Assembly (NCBI RefSeq): GCF_014529535.1
Contig: NC_050735.1
Span: forward strand, 7,575,739 to 7,639,738
DNA from: Bradysia coprophila
Taxonomy: Eukaryota; Arthropoda; Insecta; Diptera; Sciaridae
Length of the DNA stretch: 64,000 nucleotides
Direction of reading: 5' to 3'
A program made the translations under genes and the position numbers. Positions within the stretch are counted from its first letter, which is position 1; each line of letters opens with the position of its first letter. Under the pieces are notes generated by a model, which was not told where the DNA came from, searched no databases, and saw only the letters and a list, made by a program, of their open reading frames with translations. Below are positions 47,630 to 58,090 of this stretch, in pieces.

Positions 47630-47954
47630 CTATCTTCAACTGCAAAAGTAAACGAAAAAACCTTTTGAGTGTGAAGCCGCCCTAATACCTTATTACTGTG
47701 CAGCTACGCATGTACAATTTTAAGTTACGTTTAAGTCACTCGCGTCTCTTGAATATCAGCGCCACCTGGATATCATTTTTCTTAAAACTTCACGCCGTAA
47801 GTGTGTCTATGAATTTCAAGTGAACCGAAAAATACATTTCAACGTTTCCTTGAATGAAAATGACGCTGCGTTAGAATTGCGTAAGAAAGATTTTGAATTT
47901 TGACAGCACTTACGGCGTGAATTATCGATATAGGTAGATTGTTATGATGAGAGA

Positions 47955-48125
47955 ATAGGTCATATAATTCCAAGGCCGTATACTTTCGGGGGGTCACGCA
48001 GATCGCCATTTTATTAGATACCTGGGAACACACCTTTTCCGTTTTTGTATGAAACGTGGTGTGTAACCCGTGTATCTGCATCTGCGTGACCTCCCGTATA
48101 CTGCCTTGATATAATTCAGGCCTTG
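47955..48125. repeat. Foldback repeat
   Basis: Arms TATAATTCCAAGGCCGTATA..TCACGCAGAT and ATCTGCGTGACCTCCCGTAT..GCC fold around 100 bp. Confidence 0.65.
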
Positions 48126-48724
48126 CGATATGTGTTACAGTAACATATCAGGTGTACATGTCGTTCAACTATATCTGCTTACAAGTAGACTAGTTGCAAA
48201 GTTAAGTGGAAACACGTTTAGAAAAAGAATCGGCTTTAAATTTTGGGATATGTACAGGACAATTATCATGGTCTTTTGATATTTTACTTCGTAGGTGTAG
48301 TGTTCTGTTAATGCAAAAGCCAATCAATTCAATTAAAAAAACAAAATATTTGCAAATTTTACAGTGGTGTCCAATAACTGTCCAATGTAGCAGTAGACAA
48401 GCATCTCAGTATAAAAAGCCAGAAGGGACCCGATGCAATTCATGTTTCAATTCAAAATGTAAAGTATTTTTCAAACAGCCCCGAACTCTAGATCATACGG
48501 CTAAAATTGCAATTAGACTGGACAGCATAACTAAAGAGGACATTCCAACTTGCTATGGTGGCATACGTATCATTCATGCAGGAGCTGAATCTGAAAAAGA
48601 TCAGTGACCAAATTTTTATTGCAAACTTAATTACTGGAGCTATGTGCTATGCACACTATTTCTTACACTATTGTGTCAAGTCACTTTCGAGTGTTCGTCT
48701 TTTTATGCATGTGTAAATTTTATG

Positions 48725-49050
48725 TAAGTGAAAAGTCACGTTTACGTGCGTTTTTATAGACCTCGGTTTCGTCTCGGATCAACAAAAGCTTACACATAAC
48801 CTTGACTGTTAACATTTCGTCACTTGTTATGTAAATGAATATTTACATGCCACATGCTACATGCGTCGAAAACCGTACTATTCATGTTTCAAGCACTTCT
48901 TTTGACACCATGTAAAATCCGTTACATAACTCTGTATAGAAAATGAAAAGTCTCATTTTCACGTGTTTATTGACCTCGGCTTCGCCTCGGATCAACAAAA
49001 TTCACACGAAAACTCTACTTTTCATCTTTTGATCCCTAGTCATGTAAGAT
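48725..49050. repeat. Dispersed foldback MITE remnants
   Basis: Two arms of the family centred on CCTCGGCTTCGCCTCGGATC: GTGAAAAGTCACGTTTACG..GACCTCGGTTTCGTCTCGGA near 48730-48785 and AAAAGTCTCATTTTCACGTG..GAAAACTCTACTTTTCATC at 48945-49030. Confidence 0.65.
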
Positions 49051-49609
49051 ACTATTTCACGTCTCAAGCACTATATATTACACCCTTTACTTGTCACGAA
49101 GAAGTCGAGGCTTCCCGAGTGTACTCTATTTTATCACATAAGCGAAAACGAGACAACAACATAGACCTGAAGTGTAATTTTTGAATTATTCTTCCAGCTA
49201 AGTAATTCTGACATCCGAACACCACGCGTATGTCATAATAGTATGTTGTGTCACAAGTATTGTAATGTTGATTCTTTCAGTACTAGACCCAAGTTTTGAA
49301 GAAAGTTGGGTCGTGTGCAGAAAAAATATCATTACAATACGTGTAACACATCATGCTTTGTGCCAACCGAGAATTGAAATAGACAAGAGCACAAAAAATC
49401 ATAATTCTCATTGTAAACAATCACTCTTCAAATTTTATCCATCACATTGCTTTGCATTTTCTCAAACGAATGCTGTAACAACTCATACAAATTCCATATC
49501 AACACTGCTTTGAGTGTTGTAATGTCACATCAAACGGGTGCTGAAATAAGTCACTTTACAACACTAAAATTAGTGCTGAAAAGAGTCGTATTTCAATTCT
49601 CGGTGGCAC

Positions 49610-50165
49610 AAAATCCATTACATAACTCGGGATAAAAATGAACAGTCTCGTTTTTGTGTGCTTATTTACCAGAGAGATGCTAAGAAAACGGCTGGGACGC
49701 CGTTTCGACGGATAGAGGGAATTTGTCAGCCGAATTTGTCATATAACGAATGAAATGTCAAAAATGGCTGACTTTTTCCAAAATTGGTCGGTTGTTTACA
49801 AAATAATTAATTTTTGACTACAATGATTCGAGAAGCAGAATATGGAAATACGTTTGCATCGGTGTCAAAATTAACGTAAAGGGTTTTATTTGCAAGGTAC
49901 TTTCGTATTATCTGAGATATACTCGTTCAAAAATTGGTCTCCAAAATTGCTTTTTTCAATTCGGAAATGTCTATTTCAATTTGACAGCTGGTCGCATACG
50001 GTTCAATTTTTTTCTGAAATGATGGACAAATTCCCTCTATCCGTCGAAACGGCGTCCCAGCCGTCATATTAGCATCTCTCTGTTATTTACCTCGGCTACG
50101 CCTCGGTTCAATAGAATTCACATGAAAACTCTACTTTTCATCTTTTTATCAATAGTCATGTAACT
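49610..50165. repeat. Dispersed foldback MITE, interrupted
   Basis: Left piece AATCCATTACATAACTCGGG to 49669 and right piece from CCTCGGCTACGCCTCGGTTC to ACTCTACTTTTCATC are one copy of the family at 48725, split by the element at 49670-50082. Confidence 0.75.
49670..50082. mobile_element. 413-bp hAT-type MITE
   Basis: Ends CAGAGAGATGCTAA and TTAGCATCTCTCTG, extended by a shared CGGCTGGGACGCCGTTTCGA block to about 58 bp. An exact 8-bp duplication TTATTTAC (49662-49669, 50083-50090) fits hAT. Confidence 0.9.
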
Positions 50166-51089
50166 ACTATACCATAAAAGGAGTTCCTGACGTTTTCATA
50201 CCTTGCTAAATCCATTAACTCCATCAATGTATTGCGTATTTTCGCATCACGTGCTTTACTGTCTTCAACGAACTGACAGAAATACAAACAGTAAGACACA
50301 TGTTGCCAAGAAATACATTGAAGGTGGTGATGAAATAACCCCGAAGTTGTTTCGGGTCAATATGTAATATTAACAGCGGAGACACTAATGTCAGTTTGTT
50401 GTTTACAAGGTAATCGTACAAAGGGAAAAATGAGTAGATTATATATCCAGCACAAAAACTGGAAAAATTAATTATTAATTTGTGTGTAAGAACACGTTGT
50501 AAACACACTTCATAAAAACTACAACTGAGAATAACAATCTACTGCATACCATTGCGTTGAAGGCGAAGAAACCCACCAAAATGGCGTTATCCTTTGCTGG
50601 AAAAGTAACCAGTAGAGTATAGATAGCAATACAGGTTGTTGAGCCATTCACAAGAATGCAGTTCGACGACTTTTTTTCCAACTATCTTCGAACTCCAAAC
50701 CCGGAATGTGTGCAAATGTGTTGATAAGTGTTATTATTTCATTCATTCTTCCGATTCCCAATTCAACGCTTTCTTTCTTCTTGAAAATTTTCTCCTTCAG
50801 CTTAAAATTAATAAAAAGAAGAAAACAATGAGCTGTTATGGCATAGAATATCAATAGATTGTGGGAATTGTTCTCGTCACTCCCATGATCATGGCAAGCT
50901 ATGGCAAGTGAAACCATTTTGTTCACAGATTGAAATTTTCGATCAAGTGGTCAATTGTTATTATCACGTTACCAATTCCAATACCAATTTTTTTCAAGAA
51001 CAGAAAAAAGAAGAGGTTTTAGATAGGTACTAATATAATCGCACATAGTGTTAACGTTAACGTTAACTGTTAACGTTTCGTATTATGTT

Positions 51090-52330
51090 TTTACATTTTG
51101 TAAAGGGAGACGAACAACCTCAGAAACCGAAACCACTTTCAAAAAAATTCTTCGAAGCTTGTGTAACCAGCGAGAGGTCATGAAGAACCGAAACCTTGCA
51201 CTTTTCTTACAAAAATTTCTCCAGTTACACGAATGTCGTGTGGGGTGTCATTAGAAAGATTATCACATGTACTATTGAGCCGAATAGGGATTTTTTGGTT
51301 TTACAATTAATTCACACAGAAATATGTGCAGTTAAAGTTTTCAACCGAAGACTTACACTGTTCTTACAGAAATTTCTCGATGTACACGAAACGTACAAGT
51401 CGTGTGGGGTATAATTTGAATATAAGTTGAAATGTTTAAATGCCCATATTTCATCGCATCCAAACCCCATAATAGACCTGGAGCCCACGACACTTTGTGT
51501 TCCTCATAAGGCCACGGCTTCTAACCTACGCCATTTTGCTACACTACACAATACGAAAAACATTTGTTCTACGACTTTTAGATTTGGGCCCTAACGAGGG
51601 TAGACCTAGTGTGTATCTCGGCCATCTCACATCGTAGAAAATCCAAATTGGTGCTAAAATGAAGGTATTGGTGCCAAATGACGAGTGAAATTTTAAAATT
51701 CAATTTTTATTAAGAGGCCTGACGTGCCATACAAGTTGAAATTTCGATAATATGATTTGTCTGGCACAAGAGACCTTTCAATAAAAATTTAATTTTGGAA
51801 CCAATTTGGATTTTCTACGATGTGAGATTTCCGAGATACAAACTAGGTCTACCCTTCTAGGGCCCAAATCTAAAAGTCGTAGAACAAATGTTTTTCGTAT
51901 TGTGTAATGTAGCAAAATGGCATATGTTTCAAGCAGTGGCCTTATGAAGGACCCAAAGTGTCCTGGGCTCCAGGTCTATAAGACTCGAAAGTACACAAAA
52001 TTACCTTTCCAATGACATCCCACACGACCATGTACGTTTCTTGAACCTCGAGAAACTTCTGTAAGTTCTCAGTCTCTTTCGCTTCAAAACTTCAACTGCA
52101 CTTCAGTGTGGATGAGTTTTAAATCCAATAAGTCCCTATTCGGCTCAATAGTACATGTGATTACCTTTCTAATGACATCCACACGACACTGTACGGCTCG
52201 TGTAAATGGAGAAATTTTTGTGAGAAAAGTTTAAGTTTTCGGTTTTTGATCACCGTTTACCAGCCACACAAGCTTCAACGAATTTTCTTGAAAGTAGTTT
52301 CGGCTTCTAGGATCGGAAGTCCTTTTAGGC
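51090..52330. repeat. Nested inverted repeats
   Basis: Outer arms (about 51120-51420 and 51995-52320) hold CACTTTCAAAAAAATTCTTC and AGTTACACGA, related to 37200-37850. An inner pair (about 51535-51670 and 51800-51930) has ACGACTTTTAGATTTGGGCC and TCTACGATGTGAGAT. Confidence 0.7.
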
Positions 52331-52344
52331 ACATATAAAAAGAA

Positions 52345-52590
52345 CCTCAGAATCGATTATCGATATTTTCAAAAAGTCAATATCAATCGAATGTTTTATC
52401 GATAATATATATATATATCGACTGATAGTCGCTAAGTATCGACTGATAATCGGTAAATGTCGACTCATAATTCGATTATCAGTCGATATTTATTGATTAT
52501 GCGATAAAATGTTCGATTGACATTTTATCGATTATTTGGAAATTTTATCATCGATTCATGATATTTTTCAGTGAACATGCCTAATTTGAT
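52345..52590. repeat. ATCGAT-rich MITE, decayed copy
   Basis: Relative of 39902-40159: TATCGATATTTTC, ATCGACTGATA repeats and the right end GTGAACATGCCTAA. The left end is lost. Confidence 0.65.
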
Positions 52591-53394
52591 ACACCTTTTG
52601 TGTGCTATTAAAAAATGGATCACAACGACACAACATTTTACCGTTACCTTTAGAAAAATGTTTTTTGCATGTTTTTTGCATGTTTTTTGACCATTCTTGC
52701 GTCCGCTATCTCCAAATAAAAATGACGTAGAAGTCTGGAAACTGCGAGAATTTGCTCATAGATAGGCCTCACAGATAAATGGAATTTTTGGCTAATACTT
52801 AAAACATATAATTCCAGTCATTGAAAAAGTGTATCTAAAATTGCACGAATCAATGCTAACTTTTTGCATTGTTGTTCTTTGAAGAACGAATTAAGTACAA
52901 TGATGCTGTTAACGATAACTCGAAATATTAGAACGAAGTTCTGTGAGATATGAAATCTCAATATTCCCATCTACGTAACAAGCGCTTTTTGCAATTAAAC
53001 CAAAAAATCCATTTTATTATACGAGCCTATCACGCAATTTTTTTCGTTTTAATAATTAAAAATTAAATCTACCAGCTACCAGTCTAAATAAAAAGACAAA
53101 ATTTCGATTCTGTGAACAATAATCATTCAAAATCAAAATTATACACAAAAATGCGCGCCAACAATGCGAATTGAATGATTAAAGTGTGCGCATTCCAAAC
53201 GTTTCAGATGTATACATTGCACAGTGCTTTTTACGGCAATATTATACTTTTTAACATTAATCACCTTTCATCATTTAAAGGATGTAAAGATATACTATTA
53301 AATTCCCCAACTATAGAATAATATACTAAACGAAAAAAATATCTAACTGTTAAACCAGTAGAAAAAAAAAAAAAAAAATAAATAAATATATTTA

Positions 53395-54294
53395 AGGTAA
53401 GCGAGGTAGTAGCTGACCGTCTAAGCAATTTTTCAACTTTGGTCATCAGTATCTCAGGATGATTTCGATGAAGCTAAGTTTTTCCTTCGTCAGAATTTAA
53501 TTTGATCTGTTCCCATTCCGTATAATATCAGAAATATTGACAATTAATTAATTTTTATTGTAAAAAACTGATTTTACTGAAGCACTGTTTTTGATGCAGT
53601 AGCTGACCACTAAAAAACGGATGTTTTTATACCTGACCAGTCTTGTTGCAGTAGTTGACCGCTACAAAATTAAGACATTTTTCGCAATAATTTCGCATTA
53701 TTCGACACATTTTCACTCTTAATTCACTGATATTAACCAATTTCAATGATAAAAACTCATAAAAACACAAAACGAATTTTAATCACATCATTTTGTACAC
53801 AACAATGCACATGGAAGGTGAATTTGTCACCCGAAGAAAAAAAGTACGGAATTTGGTGCGGTCAACTACACAAACATGGCATATTTTTGATGCAATGTTT
53901 TGACCACCATGTAATTAATCAAATATTAACTTTTAGACGCTATTTATGTTAATAATATTAATTGTCGAACTATTTACTACCTAAAAACACCAAAACTTTG
54001 CCCATTAATAATTCTTTTGTCAATAAAAACCTTAAATTAGACCACACCGATCCTACGATTTTCTTAAGAAATGTGCAACTTTGTACTGAGATGGTGCACT
54101 GGTTTCATTTTATGGTTTTATCAAATAAGTAAACATAATAATCGCATTATTTTCATGAAAAAATTAATCTTTAGGCTCTAAAGATTAATTATAACGTTAA
54201 TTTGCGTATTTTCATTTGTAATTATTTTCCAAAACTGATAAATAATGTAGCTGGTCAGGTACACCTGCACGGTCAGCTATACCCGCGCTTACCT
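53395..54294. mobile_element. 900-bp TA-inserted inverted-repeat element
   Basis: Ends AGGTAAGCGAGGTAGTAGCT and complement-like AGCTATACCCGCGCTTACCT, each flanked by TA. The interior repeats AGTAGCTGACC-type words. Dropping it and one TA restores the ND5 frame (SFSY into the FIYFFF strand), which proves the TA target. Tc1/mariner-type ends, no transposase. Confidence 0.85.
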
Positions 54295-54417
54295 TATATA
54301 AGAAAAAGAAGCTATTTCTAAAATTAAATCTTTTGAATAAAATCCAGCTATAAAAGGTATTCCACATTAAGCTAAATTAGAAATATTAAATAAAGAAGAA
54401 GTTAAAGGTATATTCAA

Positions 54418-55781
54418 TAGGGCGTATCGAATTTTGCAAATTTTAAGGACCGCGATAGCCTGTGTGCGGAAAACGTAGATCATCGAAAACTGTGTCCGGG
54501 CATGTGGTTGATGAATCCGATGGAGCCATGGAAGAAGTCCCCCCGGGCGGCTTTAAGTTTCCGATGGTCATAATTCGGAAAGTTGAGAGTATTTTTGAAA
54601 ACAATGTTCTAGCGGGATGTAGAGCTTTGAAAACTCTACAAATCTACCGAAGAAACCTATGGTCCAAAAGGTGCCATTGCCAAGATTGCGTAACATCGAA
54701 AATGTGACCTTTTGGTTTTTGACTTATATTTCCTGAGAGACAAATGATTTTTTTAGCCTGTGGTATGAGGTGGTAGAGGAGGTCGAGCACTTCCAGTACA
54801 CTAGGCATGTCCCGATCACTTGAAATCACTTTTTTAACCTTTTTAATTGGAATTTTTAAGAGTGGCCACGTCGCCCACGAAGCAAAAGCATACACTGCAA
54901 CCGGTGCTGTTGAGTCGAGGACACCTTGGCCAGTAAGTATGCATAATACTCCACGACAGTAGCTGAACTTTTTCACAAAATATCTGTGATTTCGATGTGG
55001 CACACTTTGTACTACAAAATCTGAATAAATTGAATTTATGAGAAAAACGAGAAATAATCGATTTAATTAGTTATTTCACCCACGAATAGTAGTAAGAAGT
55101 CGATTTCGTTGCAAATACACAGATTATACATATTTTTCGATATATTTACGAAAAATTGAAGTTCGTAGTATAGTTTTTCAATTCATGTGCCACATCGAAA
55201 TAACAAATATTTTGTGAAAGAGTTCAGCTACTGTCATGGAATATTATGCATACTTACTGGCCAAGGTGTCCTCGACTCACCAGTACCGGTTGCAGTGTCT
55301 GCACTTGCTTCGTGGGCGACGTGGCCACTCTTAAAAATTCCATTCACAAATGTTATAAAAGTGATTTCAAGAGTATATCCGATCGGGACATGCCTAGTGT
55401 ACTGGTAGTGCTTGACCTCCTCTACCATCTCATACCACAGGCTAAACAAAATCATTTGTCTCTCAGGAAATATAAGTCAAAAACCAAAAGGTCACATTTT
55501 CGATGTTAGGCAATCTTGGCAGTGACACCTTTTGGACCATCGGTTTCTTCGGTAGTTTTGTAGAGTTTTCAAAGCTCTACATTCCGCTAGAAAATTGTTT
55601 TCAAAAATACTCTCAACTTTCCGAATTATGACATTCGGAAACTTAAAGTCGCCCGGGGGCACTTCTTCCATGGCTTCATTGGATCCATCAACCACATGCC
55701 CGGACACAGTTTTCGATGATATACGTTTTCCGCACACAGGCTATCGCGGTCCTTAAAATTTGCAAAATTCGATACGCCCTA
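54418..55781. mobile_element. 1,364-bp hAT-type foldback
   Basis: Arms of about 600 bp (54418-55015 and 55187-55781) begin TAGGGCGTATCGAATTTTGC and are near-complementary through a 170-bp loop. An exact 8-bp duplication ATATTCAA (54410-54417, 55782-55789), with T2/A7, fits hAT. Removing the element restores ND5. Confidence 0.9.
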
Positions 55782-55966
55782 ATATTCAAACATAAACCCC
55801 CTATTATTCGAATATCTTGACTATTTATTATATTATGAATAATAGACCCAGCACATATAAAAAGTAAAGCTTTAAATATTGCATGAGTTAATAAATGAAA
55901 AAAAGCTAATTTTATAAAACCCATAGACAAAATTATTATTATTAAACCTAATTGACTTAAAGTAGT

Positions 55967-57475
55967 GCCAAAATGGCGGCTTGCCCGACGTACGCGTTTT
56001 GATCGCTCTCGACTTTTTGTTCTATCTCGATTGTTTTACGGTCTTGTTGCTGTTTTCTTACTTATGAATTACGACAGAAAAAGTTTCTCTGATAAATTAT
56101 AATCGTCAACGTATTTATTGAGTGTTCATTTGACGATAATCAACGAAATACTGAATTCAGCGTTTATCAACGAATCATGTTTGTGTGTATGCGTATGCAA
56201 CGACAACAATAGCTGTTTTGATTGGCACCGCTCTCCATCATCCAACGTCATCGGTCAACGCTAGCTGTTTGTTATTGTTCCGTTCCAGCTGAATATTCGT
56301 ATTGAATTGAGGAAATGAACAACTGTACGGTTTGTGATGATCTCTTCCGAAATGATCGACCAAATAAAGTCATTTGTGATGGAATTTGTCGTCAAGTTTT
56401 CCACGCCGAATGTGTCAACTTTAACAAAGATGCGCTGTTGTACTACCGAGAAATGCCGAATCTTAAATGGTTCTGTGACAATTGTATCGTTCAAACATCA
56501 ACTTCCAACGTTTCTTCTCAATTATTCAATAAATTCAATTCCACCGTTGCTGTTCCAACATCATCGTCATCTTATGTCCATCGTTCGCTACCTGCCGCAA
56601 CTCGTAAGCCCAAATTGATTCGGAATTCAAAACCAATCAACAATTCAGCGTTCTTGATGAAGCCTAACGTTAACCGTGGTATTAAAAAGACTAAAGACTC
56701 GAGTAGTCCTCCAACAAAAAACGAAACACCGCCACATCCGTCAGTCAATCGTCCAGGATTGAATGGATCGAACTCGCCGAACAAATCTGAAATCAATCAA
56801 TCCGATGTCGTTCAATCAAAACCGATGCATAGTGTTGCAGATCATACAGAAACTCTCACAGAATCGTTGGGACTCGAAATTCCATCGGTTAATTCCAGTT
56901 CTTTCGCCGAGGTGCTAACATCGTCAACTTTCTTACAAGGATCTCATAATGTCAAAAATTCGCCTGTTCAACCGCTAAAACGTTCAATCCATCAACAAAG
57001 TTCGTCCGATACACATAAGATTGCTTATGTGTCCAACTTACATCCGTCAGTTACCGAAGAGGAAGTCATCGATTATTTGATACAGAATAACGTAATATCG
57101 TCGGTTGACGATGCGTCGCGTCATGCAAGATACTGCTTTCACCCAATGTTGATTTGGACACGGTTAGCTTCGTATCATTTAAAGTCACCGTTAGGTCAGA
57201 ACTGTTTCATGCTGTAGTCAATAATAAACTCTGGCCTGGCAATGTCATCGCTAGGGAATTTGTGAACCGTTAAGGCATCGATGAGCTTTCAATTTTTTTA
57301 TGAACTTTGAATTCAATTTTGTTGTGATTTTAAAATAAAATTTGTATGCTTTGTGCGACTTAGATTAAAAAGAATTTAATTTGTACACTCAACTGTGAAT
57401 ACTGATTTTGTTTAAATTGTAAGTAGTCAGGGGGCCCCGGCCATTGATGAAATGATATAAATAAATAATAAATAA
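55967..57475 (+). mobile_element. LINE copy lacking ORF2
   Basis: The element runs from a 5' UTR beginning near TGCCAAAATGGCGGC (55967), through an ORF1 (56315-57273), to a short 3' UTR with GGGGCCCCGGCC (57430) and an ATAAATAAATAATAAAT tail. ORF2 is absent, so it is an internally deleted non-LTR element whose left edge abuts the ND5 fragment. Confidence 0.7.
56315..57273 (+). pseudogene. LINE ORF1 protein with PHD finger
   Basis: The N-terminus is a C4HC3 PHD zinc finger: C4, C7, C21, C25, H30, C33, C54 and C57, with W52 before the last pair. A long serine/proline/asparagine-rich linker follows (residues about 60-230). Near residue 237 a compact domain begins with KIAYVSNLHPSVTEEEVIDY, like the RRM-type or gag-like folds of LINE ORF1 proteins. 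The frame shifts near 57115-57130; the correct frame continues as VSFVSFKV and ends WPGNVIAREFVNR before the stop at 57271-57273. Its role would have been to bind element RNA. The frameshift and the missing ORF2 make it inactive. PHD fingers occur in ORF1 of some CR1/L2-type LINEs, from memory. Confidence 0.75.
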
Positions 57476-57689
57476 TGATAGTCGTACCTTTTTGCCCACA
57501 AATGTTCTTATGTGACCAAAATATCCGATCAATCTTCACCAAACTTTAGAGAATGAAAGTTCCCCACGACTTTTAACGATATTCCCAAAATAATAAAACA
57601 TTTAATTTTAAGTATTAGCCAAAAATTCCATTTATCTGTGAGGCCTATCTATGAGCAAATTCCCGCAGCTTCCCTGCAAAGTTTGATCA

Positions 57690-58090
57690 CAAATGAAAAA
57701 TGAAAATGTAGAGTAAATTTCACTGGACGTTTCAGAAAGATTTCTTCGAATGGTAGTGAATTCATGCTGGTAAGTATCGGACGAGATTGTTGAACAGCTA
57801 CCTCTTTTCCACATTTAATTTACTCAATTACAGCAAATTGACCGTTTAATTATTGATGATATTATATGGAAACCTTACACCTTTATTGAGTAGTGTGAGA
57901 CTTGCGAAAGTTTTTTTTAAAATCTAGCAGTGAATGTAAATCGATGACATTCTAACAACCGCCTACATGCCTATATTTTACGCAATACGTTTTGTTTAGT
58001 ACAATTGAATATTAAATGTTATAAAACAGTCAGATTATTTAAACGATTCCACAACACCATACTGTATACTGTTGGGGAGGTCACGGAGTT
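57690..58090 (-). promoter_or_regulatory. Displaced upstream block of odorant receptor 3
   Basis: Holds the same ordered words as the blocks at 34576 and 42619: TTTCAGAAAGAT, TAAGTATCGGACGAGATTG, TTGATGATAT, TTATTGAGTAGTGTGAGAC and the CC(A)CAA(C/T)ACC end. It is about 5 kb away from its own exon 1 because of the insertion at 52734-57675. Confidence 0.6.

Larger units (their letters stand above)
46732..52694 (-). pseudogene. Odorant receptor (7tm_6), array member 3, decayed
   Basis: Same orientation and exon order as members 1 and 2, but broken at several places. Exon 1 (52648-52694) is 47 nt instead of 30 because of an 11-bp repeated unit, and runs into a stop. Exon 2 (about 50807-50553) shifts frame near 50650-50700, between SWKKSRRTAFL and LVNGSTTC. 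Exon 3 (about 50505-50205) keeps FSSFCAGYIIYSFFPLYDYL and RGYFITTFNVF but then has a deletion and frame change before LMDLAR. Exon 4 (about 48590-48500) has an 8-nt deletion. Exon 5 (about 48445-48365) keeps FYTEMLVYCYIGQLL. Exon 6 (48285-48185) has lost its first third. Exon 7 (46732-46785) is whole. Introns hold many repeats, listed below. Confidence 0.85.
53268..55966 (-). pseudogene. Nuclear mitochondrial fragment of ND5, in three pieces
   Basis: Minus-strand pieces at 55966-55790, 54417-54297 and 53392-53268 are consecutive parts of NADH dehydrogenase subunit 5. They read LSQLGLIIIILSMGFIKLAF..CAGSIIHN..NSQDIR, then FNISNLA, a stop, CG.PF.AGFYSKDLI, and then STGLTVRYFFRLVYYS..GEF. ATA codons fall where methionine is expected, as in the invertebrate mitochondrial code. 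One TAA lies within the second piece, and the pieces are split by a hAT foldback (54418-55781) and a TA-inserted element (53395-54294). About 420 bp of ND5 in all. Confidence 0.85.
52734..57675. mobile_element. ~4.9-kb inverted-repeat element with nested insertions
   Basis: Terminal inverted repeats of about 70 bp share GAATTTGCTCATAGATAGGC, then CTCACAGATAAATGGAATTT and TTGGCTAATACTT; the right end is CAGGGAAGCTGCGG on the minus strand. It lies between exon 1 of receptor member 3 and its upstream block, which resumes near 57690. No clear target duplication. The layers inside are listed separately; the left interior 52806-53260 shows nothing else. Confidence 0.7.

Noticed and set aside
47404-47685. 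Repetitive 93-codon frame
   Set aside because: Open only because the 14-bp minisatellite cycles all three frames without a stop.
48206-48607. 133-codon plus-strand frame
   Set aside because: Shadow of decayed exons 4-6 of the receptor pseudogene on the minus strand.
54462-55737. Mirror-image frames of about 81 codons (at 54462 and 55492)
   Set aside because: They are the same sequence read from the two arms of the foldback; no recognised domain.
55688-55930. 80-codon minus-strand hydrophobic frame as a new membrane protein
   Set aside because: It is the ND5 nuclear fragment running into the hAT foldback.
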